A stretch of DNA of 64,000 bases from Deltaproteobacteria bacterium (lineage in GTDB: Bacteria > Desulfobacterota > GWC2-55-46), in NCBI GenBank assembly GCA_016234935.1, contig JACRNL010000010.1:1-64000 (forward strand), given 5' to 3'. Positions 8,791-16,545 of the stretch are shown here, one piece after another. The stretch's first letter is position 1; the number at the start of each line of letters is the position of its first letter. The notes beneath the pieces are model-generated. The model ran no database searches. It was not told where the DNA came from and saw nothing but the letters and a program-made list of their open reading frames with translations. The position numbers were made by a program, and so were the translations under genes.

Positions 8791-11463
8791 TTACTGCAAC
8801 CTCAAGCCGGTCTCCAATTTTTCGCCACCGGGCAATATGACCGTCAGAAAACCCTTTTCATCTATCTTGAAGGTCAGGTTCACGCTGTCACTGAGAGGCT
8901 CTTTGAACTTGACTATGATGCTCTTCATGGCCTTCAACGCGTCTTCCTTGGCCTCTATCAGCTCCTGCTTCAGGAACTCCATTCCCTCTTCCCTCACCCA
9001 TCTCCTTGAGAGGAGGCCGTCCGGGGCCTCAAAGAACTCTATGCGCATCTCGCTCTGCGGGCCGAGCTTTCTTGCGGGGTTGAGCCTGAAGGTCTTCTCA
9101 AGCGGCAGGGCGTCGCCCTTTTCAAGAAGGATGCTGTATGAAAAAAGCTTTTCCTTGTCCGTGGTGGCGTAGCGCACGGCGTAGGCCATGCCAAGATGCC
9201 TGTCCACCACCTCCTTTGAGCCGTAAAGCGCCGCGCCGGAGGCCACGGCCGAGAGCGGGCTGTGATCGTAGATAAGATTCTGCACGCGCAGGTTATGGAA
9301 TATGTGGCCTATCTTGTCCTTGAACGAGGGTATCTGCGACGAACCGCCGGTAAGGAGCACGGCCTCGATCCTGTCCTTCCGGAGGCCGACCTTTTCAGCC
9401 TGCTTCAGGACGTAGGCGATATTGCGGTCTATGTTCTTGTAGAAATCATGTTTATCGAGTATCTCTTCAAGCGTCTGCCGCGACACCTTGCAGACCTCGG
9501 CCCCGTTCCATTCGAACGTGCATTCGCTCTGGCTTGAAAGCGCTATCTTTACGGCCTCGGCCTTGACGATGAGCCTGTAAGGCGGAACTTCACCGGCAGG
9601 CAGCCCTATCTGCGCGGCAAGATACTCGGCAAGCCACAGATCTATATCCGAACCGCCAAGAAAGAGCGCCCTTTCCGGCTTTGCCACCACGTGAATCTCG
9701 CCAAGGTTCAGGCGCACTACCATCATATTAAGGGTCGAACCGCCGAAGTCAACGACCATGAATACCTTGTCCTGGGCCTCGGCCACCTCGTAGCCGATGG
9801 CGGCGGCAAGCGGCTCTTCTATGAACTCGGTCTTAACGCCCTTGAAGGCGCGTGAAGTTATCTCCCTGAGCGTGTTTTTATAATCGGCAAAACCCACCGG
9901 CACGGTCAGGTAGAGGACGTCGGCGAGGCTTTTTGAAAATACCGTATTGAACCAACCGGCATGCGCGACGGACTTCTTCAGATGGGCAAAGAGTATCTGC
10001 AAATACATCTCCATGTATTCGCGGCCCTTGCCGCTGCCGTCAAGGAGCATCTGTTTAATGTTAACGACGGGCTTATCCTCCGTCACCTCCGCGCCGATGG
10101 TGCTTGTTTCAAGGCCTAAGACCGTCGGAACGCAGTAGATACTCTCGTACCTCCTCGTGAGGCCGCCGAGCATGAGGAACTCCGGCCTCAGGCCGGTTTT
10201 TCTCCTCATGACGACCGTGTTGGTGGCTCCGAGGTCTATGACAAGACATTCCTCAGGGGCCTTCGCGCCCTTTGCCGCGTCAACGCGCGCCAGATGCTCG
10301 CTTTTGACAGGCGACAGATGCTTTAAAAACACCGGCCTTTCTATCTCGCCGCCGTGGTATGAGCTTTTAAGCGATTCAAGGCGGTCAACGACCTTCCTTA
10401 CGGACTCACGCAGGCGCTTAGGCTGAACCCAGACGTGGGCGAAGGGCTTTAATGTTTCGATAAAACGCGTGTCGCTTATATTCCTTCCCAGCTTTTCAAG
10501 CTCCAACGAAAAGAGGTCCGCGTACTTCTCCCGCAAAAACCGCCGCTGTTTGGCCTCGCTGAGGACGGTTTCCTCGGCGGACAGGACCATGTCCACAACG
10601 TCCAGGAACTCCACGTCCTCCATCCAGCTCTTCATGCTGAAAAAGCCCAGAGACTCCTCAAGCACATCCTGTATGAGCGGGAAAAATGCCTCTATTTTAG
10701 GGGCCTCCTGCAATATATCCAGAAGCGCGTGCTGCCTTGCGAACGAATCCTTCATTGCCTGGGCCGCCCTGTGGGCGCCTTCAACGGCCTGTTTGTAAAC
10801 AGGGAACAGCTCCGGCGCGCTCTTTACCTCGCCCGCCACGAACATTAGGGCGTATTTTCTGTAATACGGCTCGTCAATCGTTGCCGCCGCCTTGATGGCA
10901 AGCTCAAGGGCCTCGCGGTAGGCGTCAAAAAAAAGGCCTTCCTTTGGTATCTGCGCGGCCACGCCCATAAGCGTGTAGCCCCTGTAAAAAAGATAGTCGT
11001 TTGCCTTGGGGAGCTGGCTTCCTATCTTTTTCAGGTCGGGCTGGATGAAACGGGGTTTATCGGGAAGGCCCATCGCAAGCCGCCACGCCATTACGCGCAG
11101 TAGCAGGGTCTCCTTTGTCTTGGGGATATCGCTGCCCAGCTTTATAAGGTTTGTAATCCGTTTGGTGTTCTCGGTAACGGCGTCCGCAGAGGCTATTGCC
11201 TCCTCCACGGCCTTTTTGTAAAGCGGCAGGAACACGCCTGTATCAGGCACGCCCTTAATGAAGTCGACAAGCGCGGAGGTCTTGTCTTCGGGGTCGTCTA
11301 TCCGCCCGATAAGGTCAAGGGCGATCTCGTGATGCCGAAGGTATTCGGCCGTCTTGGGGAGCTGCCTTAAAACAACTCCCACGGCCTCCCGTATCTTCGA
11401 ATGGTCCGCATGCTCCCTTAATTCCTCAAGCGCATCTTTTAAATGATCAATGGATATCGTCAT
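8791..11463 (-). CDS. non-canonical Hsp70 with N-terminal helical domain
   Basis: 890-aa protein. Residues about 1-370 are almost wholly helical and repeat-like (several LP..YKxAVExAI-type helix pairs), resembling a HEAT/ARM-like scaffold; this half has no family I can name. Residues about 405-755 form an Hsp70/actin-type ATPase: phosphate-1 VIDLGATNT (408-416), EEPLAAAIGYE (549-559), phosphate-2 VVDFGGSTLN (570-579), GGSDID (603-608) and adenosine motif AVLLTGGSSQIP (701-712). A short beta-type substrate-binding-like region closes the protein; the usual helical lid and EEVD tail are absent. The start overlaps the radical SAM stop by 4 bp (ATGA), so the two are translationally coupled. Its partners suggest a dedicated chaperone rather than DnaK. 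Confidence 0.85.
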   Translation of the reverse strand: MTISIDHLKDALEELREHADHSKIREAVGVVLRQLPKTAEYLRHHEIALDLIGRIDDPEDKTSALVDFIKGVPDTGVFLPLYKKAVEEAIASADAVTENTKRITNLIKLGSDIPKTKETLLLRVMAWRLAMGLPDKPRFIQPDLKKIGSQLPKANDYLFYRGYTLMGVAAQIPKEGLFFDAYREALELAIKAAATIDEPYYRKYALMFVAGEVKSAPELFPVYKQAVEGAHRAAQAMKDSFARQHALLDILQEAPKIEAFFPLIQDVLEESLGFFSMKSWMEDVEFLDVVDMVLSAEETVLSEAKQRRFLREKYADLFSLELEKLGRNISDTRFIETLKPFAHVWVQPKRLRESVRKVVDRLESLKSSYHGGEIERPVFLKHLSPVKSEHLARVDAAKGAKAPEECLVIDLGATNTVVMRRKTGLRPEFLMLGGLTRRYESIYCVPTVLGLETSTIGAEVTEDKPVVNIKQMLLDGSGKGREYMEMYLQILFAHLKKSVAHAGWFNTVFSKSLADVLYLTVPVGFADYKNTLREITSRAFKGVKTEFIEEPLAAAIGYEVAEAQDKVFMVVDFGGSTLNMMVVRLNLGEIHVVAKPERALFLGGSDIDLWLAEYLAAQIGLPAGEVPPYRLIVKAEAVKIALSSQSECTFEWNGAEVCKVSRQTLEEILDKHDFYKNIDRNIAYVLKQAEKVGLRKDRIEAVLLTGGSSQIPSFKDKIGHIFHNLRVQNLIYDHSPLSAVASGAALYGSKEVVDRHLGMAYAVRYATTDKEKLFSYSILLEKGDALPLEKTFRLNPARKLGPQSEMRIEFFEAPDGLLSRRWVREEGMEFLKQELIEAKEDALKAMKSIIVKFKEPLSDSVNLTFKIDEKGFLTVILPGGEKLETGLRLQ

Positions 11464-12107
11464 CTGCTCTCTGCTGGCCGTGGTAATTGCAATGTCCTGC
11501 CAAAACCCGTGCCCGTCACTGTCCCGTCCGGGCTTATTGTTATCTCCGCCTTTGCGGGCATGTAAAGGTTGTCAAGGCAATAGCGATCAGTTAAAAAACA
11601 GAAGCTCTGATTCGTTGAGCCGCGCGCAAGGAGCGTGGGCTCCGGCATTTGCCCATTGTACGCGCCGTCAACGAGAAGGTCTATAAACGGCAGGGCGGCG
11701 CTCATATATTTACTCAGCCTGATATCTTCAAGCCTGAAGCCGGTATAGACAACGGTCGAAAGGCCATGCTCTGTTTGCGCGCATTCAAGAAGCTCCTGAA
11801 GGCCCTTTGCCTGCATGAAAGGCTCTCCGCCGCTGACGGTCATGCCTTCTATCCTGCCGGAAAGATGCCTTTCAAAAAGTTCGTTAACGCCATACGCAAG
11901 CCTCTTTTCAAAAGGGTGCGTGTCCGGGTTGAAGCATCCGTAACAGCGCCTTTCGCATCCCTGAAAAAAGACCACGAGCCTTGTCCCCGGGCCGTTCACC
12001 CTGGAGGCCGGTATAACCGCGTGAAGGTTTAGTTTGCCCTCGCGTGCCCCCCGCTTAAAACGTGCGGGGGCAGGCTGAAGCGGGGGTTTGTTGGTTTTGT
12101 CCTGCAT
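11460..12107 (-). CDS. NrdG-like radical SAM protein
   Basis: Small radical SAM enzyme resembling anaerobic ribonucleotide reductase-activating or 4Fe-4S single-cluster proteins. GPGTRLVVFFQGCERRCYGCFNP contains the CxxxCxxC cluster motif, and SGGEPF follows about 35 residues later as the SAM-binding motif. At about 215 aa it has only the minimal radical SAM fold with no auxiliary cluster. Start choice is uncertain: upstream codons come from inserted palindromic repeats (PFKGQAF, PARFKRG), and the ATG at 12107 is the first non-repeat Met. It sits between the DUF2997 gene and the coupled Hsp70-like gene, so its substrate may be one of the cluster proteins. That is inference. Confidence 0.8.
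   Translation of the reverse strand: MQDKTNKPPLQPAPARFKRGAREGKLNLHAVIPASRVNGPGTRLVVFFQGCERRCYGCFNPDTHPFEKRLAYGVNELFERHLSGRIEGMTVSGGEPFMQAKGLQELLECAQTEHGLSTVVYTGFRLEDIRLSKYMSAALPFIDLLVDGAYNGQMPEPTLLARGSTNQSFCFLTDRYCLDNLYMPAKAEITISPDGTVTGTGFGRTLQLPRPAESR
12046..12071. repeat. palindromic repeat family B, inside a CDS
   Basis: CCCCCCGCTTAAAACGTGCGGGGG. It is read on the minus strand inside the radical SAM gene as PARFKRG. Confidence 0.75.
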
Positions 12108-12113
12108 AAAAGC

Positions 12114-12136
12114 CTGCCCTTTGAAAGGGTTCAACC
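12114..12136. repeat. palindromic repeat family A variant
   Basis: GCCCTTTGAAAGGGTTCAACC at the 5' side of the radical SAM gene. The same variant occurs at 45553-45576. Confidence 0.7.
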
Positions 12137-12149
12137 CTCGCGTGTCCAA

Positions 12150-12465
12150 ACATGTCCTCGAATGTCTCTATCCGTCCTCGAATGCTCGTATCGGAGATAT
12201 AAACATTAGGGGAAAAGGAAGTAAGAATTTTTGAATCTTTTTTTTTCTCCTCTCCCCTCGCGGGAGAGGGTAGGGTGAGGGGGACATTTTTCACCCCCCG
12301 CCCTGTCCTTCCCCGTCAAAGGGGAAGGAAATAAGGAAGTGTCCATCGACCCACCCTACCCTCCCCCTCAAGGGGGAGGAATAAAAGAACAGCGGGGATG
12401 ACAGCCGGGCAGCATCCCCCGATAAAGACATTCGAGGGCGGATGACAGAAAGCGGGTCAGCGGCC
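12150..12465. repeat. repeat-filled gap inside the Hsp70/AAA cluster
   Basis: No gene seen. It contains several CTCGAATG...TATCGG units (12157-12200; inverse copy 12415-12438), CTCTCCCCTCGCGGGAGAG (about 12250-12270) and CCTTCCCC/GGGGAAGG and CCTCCCCCTCAAGGGGGAGG arms (12305-12382). These are dispersed genomic repeats. They do not form an obvious minus-strand terminator, so transcription may continue across. Confidence 0.65.
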
Positions 12466-12651
12466 TCATTTGCTCTCGACGTCTATCTTCACCTTAACGG
12501 ACGTGTCGCCCTCTTCCTTTTCGGAAAAACTTTCTATAGCGCCAAGGTTTTTCGTAAGGTGCTCCGCGACCTCCTTGCAGTCCGTGTAGACCGAAGAGTC
12601 TATCTCCACCTTGCCGTCTTTGCTTATGCGAATGCGTATCTGTCTGTCCAT
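12466..12651 (-). CDS. DUF2997 small protein
   Basis: 61-aa acidic protein. It starts with alternating beta-type residues (RQIRIRISKDGKVEID), then YTDCKEVAEHL with a single Cys, then a lysine/glutamate-rich end with KVKIDV. This matches what I know of DUF2997: a short I-x-I-x-x-G-x-V strand pair followed by G-x-x-C and a helix. It lies 6 nt after the DUF1257 gene with AAGGGAT as a plausible ribosome-binding site. Function unknown. Its fixed partnership with DUF1257 and Ycf46-type ATPase genes, as I recall from other genomes, suggests a small partner or substrate. Confidence 0.72.
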   Translation of the reverse strand: MDRQIRIRISKDGKVEIDSSVYTDCKEVAEHLTKNLGAIESFSEKEEGDTSVKVKIDVESK

Positions 12652-12657
12652 GAAATT

Positions 12658-12993
12658 TTATCCCTTGAGAAGTATTAATATCTCGCCGGCGGCGGTCTCG
12701 GTTTCCCTTGCCACCTCGAAGTCCAGCGGAAGGTTGTCCTTTATGGACTCAAGGGCGTAAACCTGTTTGAGCCTGTCGGAAAACACCCTGACCACGCGGT
12801 TGTCCCCGGCCACCTCGTGCATGCCCTCTTTAGTGACGCCGATGTTTATGATGTCGCCCTGCCTGTCGACTTGTATCTTGCCCTTAGACAGAATAAAATT
12901 CGTTATCTCGCCCCGTTTTTTCAGCTCCTCAAGGGCGGCCATCAGATATCTTTTGCTCCTGAGCTCTGTCTTTATCTTTGTGTAGAAGGACAT
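12658..12993 (-). CDS. DUF1257 (Ycf35-like) protein
   Basis: 111-aa protein starting MSFYTKIKTELRSKRYLMAALEEL, the pattern of the DUF1257 family that includes plastid/cyanobacterial Ycf35 (SHFSxIKTxIxDxxxLxxAL). An INIGVTKEG strand and a YALESIKDN helix follow. No catalytic motif is visible. It lies 118 nt after the ATPase-protease gene with a strong hairpin in between, and directly before the DUF2997 gene, so the two small proteins are very probably co-translated. No biochemical role is established that I know of. Confidence 0.75.
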   Translation of the reverse strand: MSFYTKIKTELRSKRYLMAALEELKKRGEITNFILSKGKIQVDRQGDIINIGVTKEGMHEVAGDNRVVRVFSDRLKQVYALESIKDNLPLDFEVARETETAAGEILILLKG

Positions 12994-13030
12994 GTTACCC
13001 CCCCTATTACATGATTTTTTAAGCTTTTTT

Positions 13031-13059
13031 GTCTCCTCTCCCCATCGGGGAGAGGAGAC
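13031..13059. repeat. 13-bp perfect hairpin between AAA-protease and DUF1257 genes
   Basis: GTCTCCTCTCCCC-ATC-GGGGAGAGGAGAC. On the transcribed (minus) strand it is followed by A-rich, not T-rich, sequence, so it is not a standard terminator. It could stabilise or process the mRNA. Related arms occur at about 12250 and 15907. Confidence 0.7.
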
Positions 13060-13111
13060 AAAAAGAACTTAACCGTCTATCCTTAAGTCTGAAGCCAAGC
13101 AAGCAAAGCGC

Positions 13112-15250
13112 TTAAACCGGCGGGTTATCCTTAAAAAACTTCTCAAGCGTGTCCCCGTTCATGAGAACGTCCTTCAGGAGCCTTTCCACAAGCTTCATGA
13201 GGATGCTCTTGTTTTTGTTGATTACCGAAGACGCCTTTTCCTTGGCTCTGTCTAATATTTTCTGGATGTCGTCAAGAACTTCACTGCCGGAGGTAATGGC
13301 ATAATCCTGGAGTCCGATGAGGCTTTTATTCTTCATTATCTCGCCAAAGCCGTACTCAACGACCATCTTTCTGGCTATCTCGGTGGCGTAGGCAAGGTCC
13401 TGCGACGCGCCGACGGTCTTTGAGTCGCTCCCCCCAAGCTCATCCTCCGTGACCATGCCGCCGAGGATGACGCCTATCTCCTTTTCCAGGTCTTTCTTGG
13501 TGAAGGTCGTTCTTTTCCCCTCGTCCATGGGAATGAAGGTGGCGTAGTTCCGGTAGTTGTCCACGCTCACGAATACCGGCGTAAGGTTGAAGTAGTGCTT
13601 CATGAGGATGGTATGGCCGGCCTCGTGCATGGCTATGTTCCCGCGCTCGGACTCCGAGAGAGACTCGGCCCTCTGCAAAAACAGGGCGCGGGATGCCGGA
13701 CGCGCCCGCTGGTGGCTCCAGTTCCTCAGCTCCTCGACCTCTTCCTTCTTGAGGACCGAGAGCGGAGTGATGTTGCGTATCGCCTTTAAAATTTGCTCCT
13801 GCGTCACGTCGAGGCCCGTGAGGGCGTCTATCACGTCGTCAACTTCCTTGCTCATCTCTCCGTGATGGACGAGGTTGAACGTCGACACCACCGCGTCCTT
13901 GGCGGCCTGCTCTATCTCCGCTCCGGTGTAGCCCTGAGAGTTCTGCGCAAGCTCGCGCAGGTTGAGCCTTGAGAGGTTCTTTACCCTCTTTTCAAGGTGT
14001 ATCCTGAATATCTCTTCCCGTTCATCAAGGCTTGGAAGGTCGACGAAAAATACCTCGTCGTATCTGCCCTTTCTCCACAGCTCCGGAGGAAGGTTTTTCG
14101 GCTCGTTTGCGGTTGAGATGACGAAGACCGGCTTTTCCTTTTCCTGAAGCCACGTGATGAACGTCCCGAAGACGCGCAGCTGCGTGCCGGAATCGCCCTG
14201 ATAGCCGCCGACGCCGCCGAACGCCTTGTCTATCTCGTCTATCCACAGCACGCACGGGCTTACGGCCTCGGCAAGCTGGATGCACTTTCTGATATTTTTT
14301 TCGGATTCGCCGACGGTTGAGCCAAAGAGCCTTCCCACGTCAAGGCGCAGGAGCGGCAGATTCCATATCCCCGCAAGGGCCTTGCAGCAAAGGCTTTTGC
14401 CCGAACCGGGCACGCCTATGAGCAGAAGCCCCTTGGGAACGTCAAGTCCCAAAGTCTCCATCCTGTCCCTGCTCAGACGGAAGACGTGCTCCCGCTCGAT
14501 GAACCACTTCTTTATCTCGCTGAGTCCGCCGATATTCTCGATAGTTTCTTTATACGGATAATAATCAAGTATCTTCTGCTTTCTTATTATCTGCTGTTTT
14601 TCATCCTGTATGTAGGAGATGCAGTCTTCATTCAGGGCGCCGTTGTTCATGCTGATGGCCTTCCTGATGACGCGCTTGACGTTGTCCATTGACAGGCCCT
14701 GAAGCGACTTGTAGAGGATGGACTTCGTGGAACTGTGCCACGTGGAGGGCATCAGGTGGCCGTAAGTGGCCGACACAAGCTCGGCTATCTCGTCGTAATC
14801 AGGCAGGGAGAGCTCCAGAACGACGATGTCCTCCTCAAGCTCCGCCGGTATCTCCGAAAGGGTCGGCGAAAGGATGCAGACGGTGTTCAAAGACCTCTGC
14901 TCCTCCATTATCGCCGGCAGGTCGCGGAACTTCCTTAAAAATTCATGCGAGTTGAAATAGCTGGCAATGTCTTTAAGCATGAAGAGGTTGTTTACGTCCT
15001 CGTCCTTGGTTATCTTTTCCTCGATAGTCGAAAGTATTTTTTCCCTTCCGAGCGCCTCTCTCTTTTTCTTCTCCGCGCCGCCGTAAAGCCCCCTTGACAC
15101 GGACCAGGTCCAAAAACTGACCTTCATGCCGTCGCAGAGCTTTTCAACTATGCGCTCCACCCTTCTTTCCTCGAAAGACACCAGCCATATGACCGGATAC
15201 CTCGCCTCGATGTGAATCTTTATCTCTTTCTCAAAGTCTCTGGTATTCAT
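13112..15250 (-). CDS. Ycf46-like AAA+ ATPase fused to M41 (FtsH-type) zinc protease
   Basis: 712 aa from the ATG at 15250, which has GAAAGG 8 nt upstream; a longer frame to 15316 has no such site. Residues 1-230 resemble the Ycf46 N-terminal region (EARYPVIWLVSFEERRVERIV). The AAA+ core has Walker A GVPGSGKS (279-286), Walker B VLWIDEID (334-341), sensor-1 Asn382 and the KGRYDE arginine-finger region (394-399). Residues about 535-690 are an M41 peptidase: HEAGH zinc motif (542-546), ILGGMVTEDEL (595-605), the third ligand in GASQDLAYAT (Asp618) and ARKMVVEYG. Unlike FtsH there is no transmembrane segment, so this should be a cytosolic unfoldase-protease. It heads the operon with DUF1257, DUF2997, radical SAM and Hsp70 genes. 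Confidence 0.88.
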   Translation of the reverse strand: MNTRDFEKEIKIHIEARYPVIWLVSFEERRVERIVEKLCDGMKVSFWTWSVSRGLYGGAEKKKREALGREKILSTIEEKITKDEDVNNLFMLKDIASYFNSHEFLRKFRDLPAIMEEQRSLNTVCILSPTLSEIPAELEEDIVVLELSLPDYDEIAELVSATYGHLMPSTWHSSTKSILYKSLQGLSMDNVKRVIRKAISMNNGALNEDCISYIQDEKQQIIRKQKILDYYPYKETIENIGGLSEIKKWFIEREHVFRLSRDRMETLGLDVPKGLLLIGVPGSGKSLCCKALAGIWNLPLLRLDVGRLFGSTVGESEKNIRKCIQLAEAVSPCVLWIDEIDKAFGGVGGYQGDSGTQLRVFGTFITWLQEKEKPVFVISTANEPKNLPPELWRKGRYDEVFFVDLPSLDEREEIFRIHLEKRVKNLSRLNLRELAQNSQGYTGAEIEQAAKDAVVSTFNLVHHGEMSKEVDDVIDALTGLDVTQEQILKAIRNITPLSVLKKEEVEELRNWSHQRARPASRALFLQRAESLSESERGNIAMHEAGHTILMKHYFNLTPVFVSVDNYRNYATFIPMDEGKRTTFTKKDLEKEIGVILGGMVTEDELGGSDSKTVGASQDLAYATEIARKMVVEYGFGEIMKNKSLIGLQDYAITSGSEVLDDIQKILDRAKEKASSVINKNKSILMKLVERLLKDVLMNGDTLEKFFKDNPPV

Positions 15251-15431
15251 TATATAAACCTTTCTCAGGCTGTGGCGAAAAGGAGGTAAGCCGCAATCCC
15301 GCCGCGCCGCAAGCACATATATAAATCTATTTTTGGGATTAGATTACTGTAACAATCATACCATATTAAAAGGGCGGTGTAAAAGGTCTTTTGCCTATTC
15401 GGCAAAACCCGTAGCGCGAGGCTTCTACCGA

Positions 15432-15476
15432 GCCAAAAAAAGACGGGCGCGTATTCTGAGTATGCGCCCGTCTTAG
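15432..15476 (-). terminator. terminator of the rhodanese gene
   Basis: On the minus strand AAGACGGGCGCATA / TACGCGCCCGTCTT with a short loop is followed by TTTTT. It lies downstream of the active-type rhodanese gene and isolates it from the AAA-protease operon. Confidence 0.88.
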
Positions 15477-15503
15477 ACTTCATGTGACTATATGAAACGG
15501 TCT

Positions 15504-15848
15504 TTAAGCGGCCTTCCTGTATGCCTGACCCTCAAGGCTGAAGCCCGATTGCTTCCACTCCTCAATGCCGCCTTTGAACCGTCTCACGTCCTTAAACCCC
15601 ATCTTCTGGAGCTTCTCGCCCGCAGTCTCGCTTGCCGAACACGCATCGTTTGTGCAGTGCACCACTATGGTTTCATCCCTGTCAAGAAGTTTCAGAGCCT
15701 CAGTCTCGATTTCGTCAACCGGGATGTTGATCGACCCATGAATATGCCCCTGCTCAAAGGCCGCCCTGCCCAGCACGTTCACCACGGTTACGTCCGTTAT
15801 GCTGTCCATCAACTTTTTAAGCTGTTTGCTGGTAATAGTTTTTAGCAT
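15504..15848 (-). CDS. single-domain rhodanese (sulfurtransferase)
   Basis: 114 aa, one rhodanese domain. RAAFEQGHIHGSINIP (about 28-43) is the substrate-side CH2A-like motif, and VVHCTNDACSAS places the catalytic Cys65 in the active-site loop, with a second Cys70. FKGGIEEWKQSGF is the typical C-terminal end. It transfers sulfane sulfur to a thiol or carrier; no partner gene is adjacent that fixes the acceptor. The ribosome-binding site is AGGGAGG. It is preceded by a strong promoter overlapped by a Fur-like box. The protein ends YRKAA, like the neighbouring inactive paralogue (LRKAA). Confidence 0.88.
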   Translation of the reverse strand: MLKTITSKQLKKLMDSITDVTVVNVLGRAAFEQGHIHGSINIPVDEIETEALKLLDRDETIVVHCTNDACSASETAGEKLQKMGFKDVRRFKGGIEEWKQSGFSLEGQAYRKAA

Positions 15849-15868
15849 AAGCCACCTCCCTTTTAGAT

Positions 15869-15926
15869 GAAATTGATTATCACTATCATCTAATTAAATT
15901 ATACATCCTCTCCCTTCTTCGGTCAA
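15869..15926 (-). promoter_or_regulatory. sigma70 promoter with Fur-box-like operator for rhodanese gene
   Basis: On the minus strand TTGACC (15921-15926), a 17-nt spacer and TATAAT (15898-15903) are followed by GATAGTGATAATCAATTTC (15869-15887). That matches 16 of 19 bases of the classical Fur box GATAATGATAATCATTATC. The box lies just downstream of -10, where a repressor would block initiation. Confidence 0.65.
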
Positions 15927-15983
15927 GAGGGAGGAATAAGAAGAATGTGAACAAACCGCCAACCTGCGATGCATGAATGCGGC

Positions 15984-16460
15984 CTAAGCCGCCTTCCTGA
16001 GCGCAATGCCCCTGCCCTCGATCAACTCACCCGCCTCTTGCCACTCACCGGCTGTGCCATCGAACCTGAGGAGTTTTTCGTAACCGATAGTAAAGAGCTT
16101 ATCGGCGGCTACGGCGCTCAGCGGCGACCCGATGCCGCCCTCGGCGTAGATTACCACGACGTCGTCTTCACTTATAAGGCTGTGCGCGTCGCGCTCTATC
16201 AGCCCGACAGGGATATTCACCGCCTTGAAGGGGATCCCCCGCCCGCGGACAGATGCCAGGGGTGCAACCCTCTTTTTCTTAAACGCATCTTCTATGTTCA
16301 CATCGAGGAGCGTGACTCTTTTCACGTTGCCAATCAACGGTTTCAGTCCATTAAGTGAGACAGTCCCATACATATCCATCAAAGGCCCCATGAAGATAGC
16401 CACGCTGTTCATCTTATTAAAGTCCTCCGGCCTTACCGGTCTGTCAAGATCCGTGTCCAT
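15984..16460 (-). CDS. rhodanese-fold protein lacking the catalytic cysteine
   Basis: 158-aa protein with rhodanese features: LLDVNIEDAF (about 51-60), FKAVNIPVGLI (about 78-88), a loop where the active-site Cys would lie but reads YAEGGIGSPLS, and LLRFDGTAGEWQEAGE near the end. There is no Cys in that loop, so it should not be a thiosulfate sulfurtransferase; it may bind or regulate. An extra N-terminal stretch (1-45) is not recognised. The ribosome-binding site is AAAGGAGG. It sits upstream of the active rhodanese on the same strand, 135 bp away, but the downstream gene has its own promoter. Confidence 0.7.
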   Translation of the reverse strand: MDTDLDRPVRPEDFNKMNSVAIFMGPLMDMYGTVSLNGLKPLIGNVKRVTLLDVNIEDAFKKKRVAPLASVRGRGIPFKAVNIPVGLIERDAHSLISEDDVVVIYAEGGIGSPLSAVAADKLFTIGYEKLLRFDGTAGEWQEAGELIEGRGIALRKAA

Positions 16461-16545
16461 AGGAATACCTCCTTTAAAGGCATATCCATAAGTAGCAACT
16501 GCTATATTAATTATAAGTCAGAATAAAAGAGTGTCAATGGGGACG

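Noticed and set aside
12150-12465. CRISPR array
   Set aside because: Repeats are of mixed types and irregularly spaced, without equal-length spacers; no CRISPR array is visible anywhere in the window.
15265-15483. 72-codon minus-strand frame upstream of the AAA-protease gene
   Set aside because: Begins inside the rhodanese terminator, lacks a ribosome-binding site and resembles no family.
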